Positions 1 through 7,948 of a stretch of 64,000 bases of DNA are shown here, piece after piece. Both the position numbers and the translations under genes were made by a program. Below the pieces are notes generated by a model. It did no database searches. It had not been told where the DNA came from and worked only from the letters and a program-made list of their open reading frames with translations. The DNA lies in contig NZ_CP064187.1 of the NCBI RefSeq assembly GCF_015353075.1, positions 2,480,001 to 2,544,000 on the forward strand, read 5' to 3'. This DNA is from Rhizobium sp. 007. GTDB lineage: Bacteria; Pseudomonadota; Alphaproteobacteria; Rhizobiales; Rhizobiaceae. Each line of letters starts with the position of its first letter. Within the stretch, counting starts at the first letter, position 1.

Positions 1-98
1 AGCGCGCTATGAGCAGCCTCCTGCTGTCCGAATAACGGTCGAACCTCGTGATCTTCGCATTGTTCCGACCGGGCCTTCTTACGGTGGAGGGCGTGCGT

Positions 99-809
99 TC
101 AGGATCCACCTTCGATCGTCATTCTGCTCAGCACCCGTTCGGGCGTCCCGTAGGCGGCACCGGCGAAAGCCTCCAGCGCACCCCTATCCCGAATTCTGAT
201 GACACCCCGGTCGGAGTAGATGAGATTCTGCCCCTCAAGGACATGAAGAGCGTTCGTCACCCCCGGTCGTCTGACGGCCAGCATCACGGCGAGGAACTCG
301 TGCGTCACGTCGATCCGGTGGCCGTCGACCCGGTCGTCGATCATGAGAATCCACCTCGCCAAGCGAGCGTCGATGCGTTGGACGGCGTTCGACAGCGCGG
401 TATAGGCGGTCTGGGTGAACAGACTAAGAGCGAAGCGTTCCAGGATTCGTCTGACCTCGACGTTTTCCGCCAGGAGTTCCTGAAGGGCCTCGCGCTTTAT
501 CCGATGACCTTTTCCGGACACCTGCATCATGAATTCGAAGGGATGCCGCTCCGCATCGAGTATCGCTACGAGCGGCGTGACACCGTCCCTTCCGACAAGC
601 CCGATTTCCGTGCGTTCGCCGGCCGCAGACACGGCGACCATCGACGCCACTCCGTCTTCGGGAAAGTAATGGTGCGCGATAGGGGCGTCGAAACCGGCGA
701 TATGGAAGTTTCGGGGAAGATCGATGGGTTCAAGCCTTGGGCGGATCGCATTCCAGGCGTCGGCGGACAGACCTGACAACAGGTGATTGCGGATAGCGGA
801 TTGAAGCAT
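99..809 (-). CDS. Crp/Fnr-family transcriptional regulator
   Basis: A 236-residue DNA-binding regulator. The N-terminal two thirds fit a cyclic-nucleotide-binding-type beta-roll (segments like YFPEDGVASMVAV and RTEIGLVGRDGVTPL). The C-terminal third has a Crp-type winged helix with the recognition stretch AVMLAVRRPGVTNALHVLE. An upstream in-frame extension to 1031 exists, but I chose the ATG at 809: GGAGA lies about 8 bases before it, and the homologous part starts at MLQSAIRNHLL. No Fnr-type N-terminal cysteine cluster is visible, so it is not an obvious oxygen sensor. Target genes are unknown. Its neighbours suggest a role in stress adaptation (inference). Confidence 0.85.
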   Translation of the reverse strand: MLQSAIRNHLLSGLSADAWNAIRPRLEPIDLPRNFHIAGFDAPIAHHYFPEDGVASMVAVSAAGERTEIGLVGRDGVTPLVAILDAERHPFEFMMQVSGKGHRIKREALQELLAENVEVRRILERFALSLFTQTAYTALSNAVQRIDARLARWILMIDDRVDGHRIDVTHEFLAVMLAVRRPGVTNALHVLEGQNLIYSDRGVIRIRDRGALEAFAGAAYGTPERVLSRMTIEGGS

Positions 810-1183
810 CGCGGTTCTCCAGTACAGCGAGCGCAGAGCATTCCGATCGTCCGCGCGGGACCGCCATCGTACTATCCGCACGTGACTGTGCAACCGCAAG
901 GAGTTCACGCCGGCATGTAATGAACTTCGTACCATAACAGGCCGACGCCGGAACGCATAGCATTTCCGCTCATTCCCCTGTTGCCGCCCAAGGGAGAACG
1001 GCATGAACGAGGCTGTCCTGGCATGCGCCACCCTGGAAGATCAGCTCGCATTGATACCCGCCGTCAAAGGTTCGCGATGACGTTTGAATGATCCGCGTCA
1101 GATGCGGACGACCTCGCGCAGGGACGCGCTGCGCATGGCTCGCCCGATCTACCCCTCGGCCTGGCGGCACGCATCGGCAAGGA
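810..1183. other. Non-coding stretch upstream of the Crp-type gene
   Basis: I see no convincing gene. It should contain the promoter of the minus-strand regulator. Open frames here lack recognisable motifs. Confidence 0.4.
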
Positions 1184-1411
1184 CTCTTGACGATCACGGT
1201 TTCGAACGGAGGCGACGCCATTCCGCCGGAGACGATGGAGCGGCTGTTCCAGCCCCTCTTCCGCGGCGGCGAGCCGGCGCCAGGCAGGACGGCCTCGGAC
1301 TAGGTCTCCACAACGCTTCCGAGATCGCCAAGGCCCATGCGTGGCACGCTCACCGTGACGTCCTCTCCAAAGGTGACCATGTTCGAGTTCCGGATGCCGA
1401 ACCTCCTGTAG
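1184..1411 (+). pseudogene. Histidine-kinase C-terminal remnant (ATPase lobe)
   Basis: Three successive frames together spell the end of a sensor kinase HATPase domain. The first reads LLTITVSNGGDAIPPETMERL followed by FQPLFRGG (N/G1 region). A second frame gives DGLGLGLHNASEIAKAH (G2 box). A third gives TLTVTSSPKVTMFEFRMPNLL ending in TAG. Each switch fits a small indel. The sensor, dimerisation and N-box portions are absent upstream, so this is a truncated, frameshifted fragment and not a working kinase. The ATPase-domain identity is fairly sure; the parent gene is unknown. Confidence 0.7.
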
Positions 1412-1435
1412 GAACTGTGCCACCGGGAGCTCGTG
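1411..1435 (+). promoter_or_regulatory. Weak EcfG-like promoter candidate
   Basis: GGAAC at 1411-1415, a 16-base spacer, then CGTG (one mismatch to CGTT). It lies 58 bases before the small membrane-protein gene at 1493. A second GGAAC at 1442 has the poorer -10 GATT. Confidence 0.3.
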
Positions 1436-1492
1436 GCATATGGAACTTCCCGCGTCCTGCAGGATTTGGGATCGTGCAACCGGAGAACGTCA

Positions 1493-1951
1493 ATGCCCAA
1501 TCCAGAACAATCCCCAGCAGTGCAGTCTTTGAAAATCGAGCAGGCTTCCCAGCGCAAACGCGCGCTCAAGAGAGATCTGGCCAAGGGGCTGGAAGACACC
1601 TCCCCTGCTCAACCCGGTCTCAGCCACTCACAGTGCAATTCCTGTCGGCGGAGCCGACCTTGGTGAAGCCGAACGCGTCAAGCAGCAGCCCCTCGAGAGT
1701 GAGGAGAACTTCCCTCCCGTGAATGAACCCTTCGCTCAACGGGCGAAAGCGGTCCATCCGGTTATGGGTTCGACCGGTCACGAGGAGGTTCGCGGCGGAA
1801 ACGGCGTCGGAACGCATCGGGAACGGCACGGGTCGCGAACGCGAAGCTTCGGAGCTTCGTTCGCGAAGTCGAAGACAAGATCCGGCAGCAGCCTCTCGCC
1901 GCGGTGGCTGTCGTCGCCGCCCTCGCCTTCGTCTTCGTCGCGAAGCGCTAA
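1493..1951 (+). pseudogene. Frameshifted small membrane-anchored protein (DUF883-like C-terminus)
   Basis: The ATG at 1493 follows GGAGA. The first frame gives a charged N-terminus (MPNPEQSPAVQSLKIEQ) ending in LAKGLEDTSPA. The sense then continues in another frame (PVSATHSAIPVGGADLGEAE, later [14 protein letters not shown]). It finally returns to the first frame as [20 protein letters not shown] plus LAFVFVAKR and TAA. That ending, a short amphipathic stretch and one membrane helix, resembles rhizobial DUF883/ElaB-like inner-membrane stress proteins. Two compensating indels interrupt one otherwise coherent protein, which could be gene decay or sequencing error. No function beyond membrane association can be assigned. 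Confidence 0.55.
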
Positions 1952-1975
1952 CGAGGCTTTGCGTGAACGAGTCGC

Positions 1976-2001
1976 GGAACCGTTGCGTGTCGGACGTAGT
2001 T
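1976..2001 (+). promoter_or_regulatory. EcfG-like promoter candidate before the SDR gene
   Basis: GGAAC at 1976-1980, a 17-base spacer and AGTT at 1998-2001 (one mismatch to CGTT), 34 bases before the SDR start. Confidence 0.4.
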
Positions 2002-2034
2002 AGTCGTCCACAAACCCACCTTGGCGAGAACGAC

Positions 2035-2895
2035 ATGTCCGACGACACTCGCCGACCGACGCCACCCTATCCCGCTCAGCATCAGGAGCCGCCGGGGAAC
2101 ACCGCATCGATGCAGCCGATCCCGGATCATGGGGAGCATTCCTACAAGGGCAACGGCAGGCTGGAAGGAAAGGTCGCACTTATCACGGGTGCGGATTCCG
2201 GGATCGGCAAGGCCGTGGCGATCGCGTTCGCGCGAGAGGGCGCGGACATCCTCATCTCCTACTGAATGAAGACGAGGACGCCAAGGACACCGCCAAGTGG
2301 GTGGAAGAAGCAGGACGCAAGGCTGTCGTCGTCTCAGGCGATATCAAGTCTGAGAAACACTGCAACACTCTGGTCGAGCGCGCCGTCGACGAACTTGGCG
2401 GCATCGACATCCTAGTGAACAACGCCGCATTGGACCTATGCCGATATCAGCGACATCGGCGCCGCGGAATGGGACGAGACCTTCCGGACAAATATTTCCG
2501 CCCCGTTCTTCCTTGCAAAAGCGGCCGTTCCCCACATGAAGCCCGGCAGCGCGATCATCAATACGACATCCATCCAGTCCCGACAGCCATCTCCCCAGCT
2601 TCTAGCCTACGCATCGACAAAGGGAGCAATCTCGAATTTCACCGCGGGCCTCGCCGAGATGTTGGCGGGAATAGGGGTCCGCGTGAACGCGGTCGCGCCC
2701 GGCCCGATTTGGACGCCTCTCATACCATCGACGATGCCGGGCGAGAAGGCGGCCAAGTTCGGAGAGAACACGTTGATCGGACGCGCTGGGCAGCCTGCCG
2801 AATTGGCAGGGGCTTATGTCCTCCTCGCGTCGGATCTCGGCAGCTACATGACGGGCGCGGTCATTCCGGTCACCGGTGGAGAGATCATGATCTGA
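2035..2895 (+). pseudogene. Short-chain dehydrogenase/reductase with two frameshifts
   Basis: About 286 residues of an NAD(P)-dependent SDR of the long general-stress type. The N-terminal proline-rich head ([20 protein letters not shown]) precedes the cofactor motif TGADSGIG. The frame breaks near 2263, where a missing C turns a Leu codon into TGA. It continues as EEAGRKAVVVSGDIKSEKH and NNAA, breaks again near 2430, and resumes as WTYADISDIGAAEWDETF. The last frame carries the catalytic Ser region (NTTSIQS) and YASTK, the Y-x3-K pair. The two shifts cancel. Everything else, including a clean TGA end, looks intact, so sequence error is as likely as real inactivation. Confidence 0.75.
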
Positions 2896-3010
2896 CCGTC
2901 GTCGTTGCAGCTGCGCGACACAATGGCAACATCCTAGAAGTCGTAGAGCCATGTCATCAAACTCGATTGAAACCTTCTTTGGTTCGATATCGGACGGTGG
3001 GCGAAGAGCG

Positions 3011-3035
3011 GGAACCATTAGTGCGCGTATCCATT
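3011..3035 (+). promoter_or_regulatory. EcfG-like promoter candidate before ECF sigma gene
   Basis: GGAAC at 3011-3015, a 16-base spacer and CATT (one mismatch to CGTT), the same -10 variant as the candidate upstream of nepR. The ECF gene starts 26 bases further on. Confidence 0.4.
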
Positions 3036-3060
3036 ACGGTTGGTGCTCGGAGGAACCGCC

Positions 3061-3570
3061 ATGCAATGCCCTTCCCTTGAAGATGAAATCGTTGCCTTAC
3101 GTCCTGTAATGCAGGCCTTCGCTCATCGATTTACCAGATCGGATGCCGACGCCGAGGATCTGGCACAGGAAACGGTCTTGAGGGCCCTGGGGCATCTGGA
3201 TCATTTCACGCCCGGAACCAGCCTCAAAAGCTGGATGTTCACCATCCTCCGGAACCAGTATTGTAGTCAGTACAAGCGGTCGAAGCGTTACCGTTTGGCC
3301 TCCGACATTTCCGAAGGCTCCTTCGAAAACTCCGTGCCATCGGATCAGGATTGGCCATTGCGGCTGAAAGATGTTTCCGAGGCGATCGACCGTCTTCCCA
3401 AACACATGCGACAGGCGCTGATGCTCGTCGTGTCCGGGCGCTCGTACGCCGATGCCGCAAAGGATTGCGGGTGCGAAATCGGTACCATCAAGAGCCGGGT
3501 CGGCCGCGCACGGATGGCGCTGATGGTGGCCTTGGACGAGGCCTCTTTCAGCGAAGCTGCTACCCGGTAA
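3061..3570 (+). CDS. ECF-type RNA polymerase sigma factor
   Basis: A 169-residue group IV sigma factor. Region 2 is seen as DAEDLAQETVLRALGHLDHF followed by SLKSWMFTILRNQY, the -10 recognition and melting helices. Region 4 is IDRLPKHMRQALMLVVSG with the helix-turn-helix GCEIGTIKSRVGRARMAL. The ATG at 3061 is set by GGAGGAA seven bases upstream. It resembles the EcfG/RpoE2 class, like the protein at 63009-63563, so it may be a second EcfG paralogue. No NepR-type anti-sigma gene sits beside it; its neighbour is a convergent receiver-like protein. A one-mismatch EcfG-type promoter upstream suggests it is stress-induced. Confidence 0.88.
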   Translation: MQCPSLEDEIVALRPVMQAFAHRFTRSDADAEDLAQETVLRALGHLDHFTPGTSLKSWMFTILRNQYCSQYKRSKRYRLASDISEGSFENSVPSDQDWPLRLKDVSEAIDRLPKHMRQALMLVVSGRSYADAAKDCGCEIGTIKSRVGRARMALMVALDEASFSEAATR

Positions 3571-3674
3571 AAAGAAAGCGCCAATGCAGGCAATTTCAGG
3601 TGCACTCCACGTCGAGCACGCTCTCCAAGGAACTCAAACGCCCTGCGACCTTGATCGAAGAGTTCAAGCCAATC

Positions 3675-4010
3675 CTAATGTGCCCGAAAGATTTCCCAGA
3701 GGCGACGATGAATCGCCAAGATGTCTTCTTTCGCTTCACTCAGAACGAAGCATCCAGGGGGCTTTAATGAACTCGAAACGAAGGCGGCGAATACGAAAGG
3801 GATCTGGCGGGCCTCGAGGATTTCTACGCACGCAATCATCTCGTCACCCTCGTAGTCGAGATCGATGATCGCGCCATCGTGGCCGCCAAGGTCAAAAGAT
3901 GAAAGAGCATTGGCCGCAATGGGGCCTGCCAGAACAATGTTGAGTGATCTCCAAGCGTTCGAAACGGTCGATGGGGTCGTACGACTGGAAATCACGAGAA
4001 AGCGCAGCAT
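3675..4010 (-). CDS. Degenerate single-domain receiver-like protein
   Basis: 111 residues that fold by eye as a response-regulator receiver. Strand 1 is RFLVISS, strand 2 LNIVLAGP, strand 3 GAIIDLDYEGDEM with the likely phospho-acceptor Asp, and strand 4 IPFVFAAF. The acidic pair normally at the end of strand 1 is missing (ISSR instead of an Asp/Glu pair), and the usual late Lys-Pro is not clear. There is no output domain. It converges with the ECF sigma gene about 100 bases away. Such single-domain receivers often act in rhizobial stress signalling, but the altered pocket suggests decay or phosphorylation-independent function. The start at 4010 has a GGGG-type upstream site; a longer frame reaches 4049. 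Confidence 0.5.
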   Translation of the reverse strand: MLRFLVISSRTTPSTVSNAWRSLNIVLAGPIAANALSSFDLGGHDGAIIDLDYEGDEMIACVEILEARQIPFVFAAFVSSSLKPPGCFVLSEAKEDILAIHRRLWEIFRAH

Positions 4011-4185
4011 GTTGGTCAGCCCCCTGAGTGCGATGTTCAAACAGAACACACTCGGGGAAGTTCCGAAGGGAACCCCGGTGCCCCTTTACCTGATCGGATA
4101 CGACCAGGATTGCAAGCATTTACTCAAAGGCGAACTGTGGGGCGCGCTATCACTCCGCAACGCCCGCATAGAGCGAGATCGTTAG

Positions 4186-4560
4186 ATGTTGCGTCCTGAG
4201 CGTCGCTTCTATCAGATCCTGGAAAAAACGATGGTTCCGCGAAACCTTCATTCAACTCCGCCAGTCATCTTGGGATAGTCCGCTCGCCTCTCCCGCCTCA
4301 GGATTACGGTGATACGAAGCTCTTGGGAATCACCTGTGGGTCGGTAACGACACGCTGAGACGCCACTCCATCTCAGGTGTTGACCATTACGTCGTCCGAT
4401 CAAGTTAGTTCGGGCTACGGCAGGACTGCGATCCTACTTCCATGTCCGCTCGGAGACACCTTCAACAGGGATCTCTAAGCATCGACCTCCCCTCGGTAAT
4501 CGCGGCGCTCCGGTAGTCGAGGCGCTTCTTGCGATGATCGCCTAAACCAGCACCGTGCAG
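4186..4560. other. No gene seen
   Basis: No frame with coding character or recognisable motif on either strand. Confidence 0.4.
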
Positions 4561-4585
4561 GGAACGAAACGACAGCCCCGCAGTT
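4561..4585 (+). promoter_or_regulatory. EcfG-like promoter candidate before csbD-type gene
   Basis: GGAAC at 4561-4565, a 16-base spacer, then AGTT (one mismatch to CGTT). The CsbD-family start is 48 bases downstream. CsbD proteins are typical GSR members. Confidence 0.5.
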
Positions 4586-4632
4586 AACCGGCATGCAAAC
4601 AATCATGTTTCGCGCTGTTCAGGAGAAGTCAC

Positions 4633-4824
4633 GTGGGAAGCACATCTGACAAGGCATCGGGCAAGGCCAACGAACTGGCGGGCAAGGCACGCCAGGCTGC
4701 TGGCAAAGCCGTGGACAACAGGGAAATGCAGGCTAAGGGCGCGGCGCAGGAAGGCAAGGGCAAGGCCCAGGTCGCCAAGGGCAAAATCAAGGAGGCAGTC
4801 AAGGGCGTCGTTGATCGCACCTGA
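4633..4824 (+). CDS. CsbD-family stress protein
   Basis: A 63-residue hydrophilic, Lys/Ala/Gly-rich protein with the repeated CsbD pattern (DKASGKANELAGKARQAAGK, then KGKAQVAKGKIKEAVKG). It starts with GTG at 4633, preceded by AGGAGAAG. CsbD proteins are small cytoplasmic proteins induced by general stress; their molecular role is not established. An EcfG-type promoter candidate lies upstream. Length and composition fit the family. Confidence 0.88.
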   Translation: MGSTSDKASGKANELAGKARQAAGKAVDNREMQAKGAAQEGKGKAQVAKGKIKEAVKGVVDRT

Positions 4825-5349
4825 CCGAACTCTGATTCCGTTGTCAACGACTGCCGCCCTTGGGCGACGGGGTACCGGGACATGCGGTGCGCCTGCATCG
4901 CGATCAAGGCCGGCGACGAGTCCAAGGACAAGACGAAACCGCCCAGCCCTGGCAGACCGACTTCACCTATCTGAAGGTGATCGGCTACGGCTGGTTTGAC
5001 GACTTCTTAGCGCTCTTCAGCTTCTTGGATGAAGTCGGTACGCTACCGGTGACGGCAGAGGTGCAGCGTCACGCTTGTCCGCTAATGCAGCCGATCTGCG
5101 GTCTTTCCCATGTATCCGCGACCTACGCACCGCGCGACCCCATCGGCGAAGGCGGCCCCGTGGTGGTGTCCTTCGCCGTCTGGTGCTCAGTTCGGCATTC
5201 GACTCGCCGCTCACGATCAGGATGACGATCGAAAGTCATTTCCAGAAAGAAGCGATGCCGAGCGTTGAATTGGGACTTTGGGCGAGGCTTGTGATCCGAC
5301 GGGCGATAAGGTCGAAAGCGCCGGGCGCAAGCAGGCCCGACTGCTCTTC
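4825..5349. other. No gene recognised
   Basis: Several open frames overlap here, but none shows a family motif or a good ribosome site. I see no repeat or RNA gene. Confidence 0.4.
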
Positions 5350-6339
5350 CTATTTCGTCTTAAGACGTTCAGCCTCTTCTGTGATCCGTGCCTTCGCGGT
5401 ATCGTGCACGTCGACAGCGACGGAAGCAGCCTTGTCGTAGACATCCGATGCGAGATCCTTGCCCTCATCAACAATCTCGGTGGCTTTCGATGCGACGTCC
5501 GCTTTAATGCTATCGGCTGCATCCCCAAGGACTTCATCTTCCTTGTCGGTGCGAGGAAGGGCAGCACCGATAGCGGCTCCCACGGCGAAGGCCAGCGCGC
5601 CCCCAACCAGCGGCTGATCGCGAAAATGCGCAAGGATCGCTGTATTAAGTCGTGTCGTTTTTTCTGCAAGTATTGAACTCGCCGAGGACGCGGACTGCGA
5701 TACCGAACCTGCGGCATCGCTCGCCTGCTGAGCCACGTTCCCCGCGGCATCCTTAACTTGTTTCCAGCTTTCCGAAGCCCAGCCTGTCGTGGCCTCCAGC
5801 ACAGCGCCTGCTTCATCTGTGATATTGGAGATCTGTTTACCCGTCGCGTCGGCAAATCCTCGGTATGCTCTTCCGCTCGAGTCGACGAAGTTGCCAGCGC
5901 GATTTCCGACCTCATCAGTCAAAGCCTTGAACCGCTCTCCGGCATCGTCGATGAAGTGGCTATATCTGGCGCCGCCAACATCCTCTGGCGGCCCGACGCG
6001 TCGAACGCCTCCGTGGGCAGCATAAAGCGGATAATTTTCAAGCGGCGTGTCAACGGCCGTGCGGGTAGGTGACAGCGTCCCGCCTTGTTTAGCCATCAAC
6101 CATGCTAGGCTCACGCCGATCAAAGCGACGGGGAGTGGGTTGACCTTGAGGGCTGTTCCGAGGTTGCTGACATACTCCCCACCACCGCTTCCTTTGGCAT
6201 ACGCGAGGACCTCATCGACGAGCTGACCTGGGGACATTCTCTCCTGAATAGCGCCGATGCGGTCTTCGATCCTTCGACGGTCGGCATCGATTTCGCGCTG
6301 AATATCGATCGACGATTTCTCCGATGATTGATTCGTCAT
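5350..6339 (-). CDS. DUF3618-type membrane protein with long coiled tail
   Basis: 329 residues. The N-terminus (DIQREIDADRRRIEDRIGAI and QERMSPGQLVDEVLAYAKG) matches the DUF3618 pattern and is followed by a hydrophobic segment (VNPLPVALIGVSLAWLM). The remainder is an Ala/Asp/Lys-rich, LEA-like amphipathic region with many DAAG and DKA repeats, and a second hydrophobic glycine-rich segment (GGALAFAVGAAIGAALP). It probably sits at the inner membrane with a long soluble tail. It is the last gene of a three-gene operon with 4-8 base overlaps and an EcfG-type promoter candidate in front. A structural role in envelope stress is plausible but unproven. Confidence 0.75.
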   Translation of the reverse strand: MTNQSSEKSSIDIQREIDADRRRIEDRIGAIQERMSPGQLVDEVLAYAKGSGGGEYVSNLGTALKVNPLPVALIGVSLAWLMAKQGGTLSPTRTAVDTPLENYPLYAAHGGVRRVGPPEDVGGARYSHFIDDAGERFKALTDEVGNRAGNFVDSSGRAYRGFADATGKQISNITDEAGAVLEATTGWASESWKQVKDAAGNVAQQASDAAGSVSQSASSASSILAEKTTRLNTAILAHFRDQPLVGGALAFAVGAAIGAALPRTDKEDEVLGDAADSIKADVASKATEIVDEGKDLASDVYDKAASVAVDVHDTAKARITEEAERLKTK

Positions 6340-6752
6340 ATTTTCTCCTTAACGACTCCGACATCTCGGCGGAGGGATGCAGCCGTTCGATCCAGTTTCA
6401 GATTGGCACCGCGCAATGTAGCAAGACCTTTAGACACCAGCACCCACGCGATACCGGCAATTAAAAAGCCGACAATCAGCGCGGATAGAGCCTGGGAGGA
6501 TGTTTGCGTGAAGCCTTGCGTTACTAAGAACGCAGCTAAGCCGCTTACCAAGGCGCTTAGCAGGACACCGACAGCGCCGATTGCCAGCACCATGCCAATC
6601 ACCAGGACCTCGACGCCGCTGAGCGCTTTAGAGACTTTTTCAGAGGCTTCCGTCTTAGCCAGGTCTATTTCCTTGCGAAGGAGGCCAGAGACATCGCTGA
6701 CAAGGCCGCCAACGAGTTCCGATAATGGCGCGTTATCGCTTTCTTTAGCCAT
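6336..6752 (-). CDS. Phage-holin-superfamily (DUF1469/YqjE-like) membrane protein
   Basis: 138 residues. An N-terminal amphipathic helix (LVGGLVSDVSGLLRKEIDLAK) leads to two predicted membrane segments (VLVIGMVLAIGAVGVLLSAL and ALSALIVGFLIAGIAWVLV), then a basic tail. This arrangement is that of the Phage_holin_3_6/DUF1469 family, which is often encoded beside DUF3618 and DUF883 proteins. The start overlaps the preceding gene and the stop overlaps the DUF3618 gene as ATGA, so translation is likely coupled. It is not evidence of a prophage. Confidence 0.82.
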   Translation of the reverse strand: MAKESDNAPLSELVGGLVSDVSGLLRKEIDLAKTEASEKVSKALSGVEVLVIGMVLAIGAVGVLLSALVSGLAAFLVTQGFTQTSSQALSALIVGFLIAGIAWVLVSKGLATLRGANLKLDRTAASLRRDVGVVKEKI

Positions 6753-7329
6753 TGTGCGGACCTCCGGATGTTCCTGCGGTTGACGAAAGCTGGAAGTCGG
6801 TAGACGCCTGCATCTTCTCTGGTGCGCTCGGAGACGACTTTCGGATTGCAGAAGCAGTCAGAAAACGGCTCGCTGCCAAGCCGGCAAGTGCCGCTACCCC
6901 CAGAAAAGCCAAAGGCTGTTTGCGGCCGAAATCCTCAGCCATGCTGGCAATCTCTCGGAGATCCCGGCCTTCCATTTTTTTCGCGAGGACCGCGACGCTC
7001 TCGCCGATCTGCTTTGCATACCGGCCCACCTGTGCCTGATCGCTGCTTTCGAGTTCCGCGCCCACCTTCTGCAGAGCGGTTGCGATGCCACCGACCTGGT
7101 GAGCAGCGAAGTCGGTCTGTTCCGCCACAGTATCCTGAATCTTCTGCGTGGCGGTCTGGGCGGCATCCTTGGCCGCCTTGCTGACTTCCCCAAGGTCATC
7201 GCTGACCCTAGTTTTGAGATCACGAACTTCGACTGGCTGAATTTCGGTTGGGACGCCATCGTCCACCGGAGACCGTTCATCTTGCGACGGCATCGGCCCA
7301 GTTGGAGCCTGTATGATTTCGTCTGGCAT
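6745..7329 (-). CDS. Coiled-coil membrane-associated stress protein
   Basis: 194 residues, first gene of the operon. The ATG at 7329 is chosen because GGGAGGA precedes it; a longer frame has no such signal. The N-terminal 50 residues are acidic and disordered. Then come long amphipathic helices (SKAAKDAAQTATQKIQDTVA, VAVLAKKMEGRDLREIASMA), and a hydrophobic stretch near the C-terminus (PLAFLGVAALAGLAASRFL). This resembles DUF883/apolipoprotein-like rhizobial proteins encoded next to DUF1469 proteins. Function unknown. Confidence 0.72.
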   Translation of the reverse strand: MPDEIIQAPTGPMPSQDERSPVDDGVPTEIQPVEVRDLKTRVSDDLGEVSKAAKDAAQTATQKIQDTVAEQTDFAAHQVGGIATALQKVGAELESSDQAQVGRYAKQIGESVAVLAKKMEGRDLREIASMAEDFGRKQPLAFLGVAALAGLAASRFLTASAIRKSSPSAPEKMQASTDFQLSSTAGTSGGPHNG

Positions 7330-7377
7330 TTTCAATCCTCCCAGAAGGTGCGAGCGGCGGATGCTGCGATCACCCCT

Positions 7378-7402
7378 AACCGGAAGAGCAGATGTTTGTT
7401 CC
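7378..7402 (-). promoter_or_regulatory. EcfG-like promoter for the DUF3618 operon
   Basis: On the minus strand GGAAC (7402-7398), a 16-base spacer, then GGTT (7381-7378), one mismatch to CGTT. It lies 49 bases before the first gene of the operon. Confidence 0.5.
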
Positions 7403-7538
7403 CAGTCACTCTGGGATTGCATCCAACTAAAAATTGGCGAATTGCCTCGACGGAAAAAGACATCGCTCCTTCGCTTCCTCGACATGATCGATGGCCAATT
7501 TGGCTTGCCCCGAACGACGCGTTTCCTCCTCGCCTCGA

Positions 7539-7745
7539 ACGGGTCGCGGGCCGCATCTCCTGGCGCATAGTCGGCGAAAGTCGCTGTGAGAAGCTACGAA
7601 AGAGTTCGCAGAAGCGGCTGTAGCCGTGCCCTTCGGGGTGCGACCCACGATACTCCTCCCAGAGAATGAGCAAGGTGCCTGGCTTTTTGAGCTCGACGGC
7701 ATGTTCAGCCCAGTTCGGTTCCGTGCGGCGTCTCGTGCCTTGTTT
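7539..7745 (-). pseudogene. IS21-family IstA transposase remnant
   Basis: An open stretch encodes KQGTRRRTEPNWAEHAVELK followed by WEEYRGSHPEGHGYSRFCEL and RLSPTMRQ. This is the conserved region of IS21 IstA between the N-terminal helix-turn-helix and the DDE core. The frame then degenerates: the catalytic core is missing, no IstB gene follows, and no terminal repeats are evident. It marks an old insertion between the stress operon and the permease gene. Confidence 0.75.
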
Positions 7746-7948
7746 GACGCAGGCTTGCGGGAAGGTGTTGCTGAGATCGGGGCGGCCTCGATCCGCATTG
7801 CGAGTGCCGAGGCCTCGGATCAAATCGAAGACGCACGGAGCCGGATCAGGAACCGCCCATCGCAGCGGTGGGTCCCTCGCTGCGCTGATCGGCGACGTCT
7901 GGGGGATGACCCGCTAACACAATCTTCTGCAGGCAGTTGAACGATTGG

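Noticed and set aside
3865..4185. Plus-strand open frame over the receiver-like gene
   Set aside because: Most of it is antisense to the receiver fold, which is the better-supported reading.
6336..6752. Holin-superfamily protein as a prophage sign
   Set aside because: The DUF1469-type gene sits in a stress operon, and no other phage gene is present.
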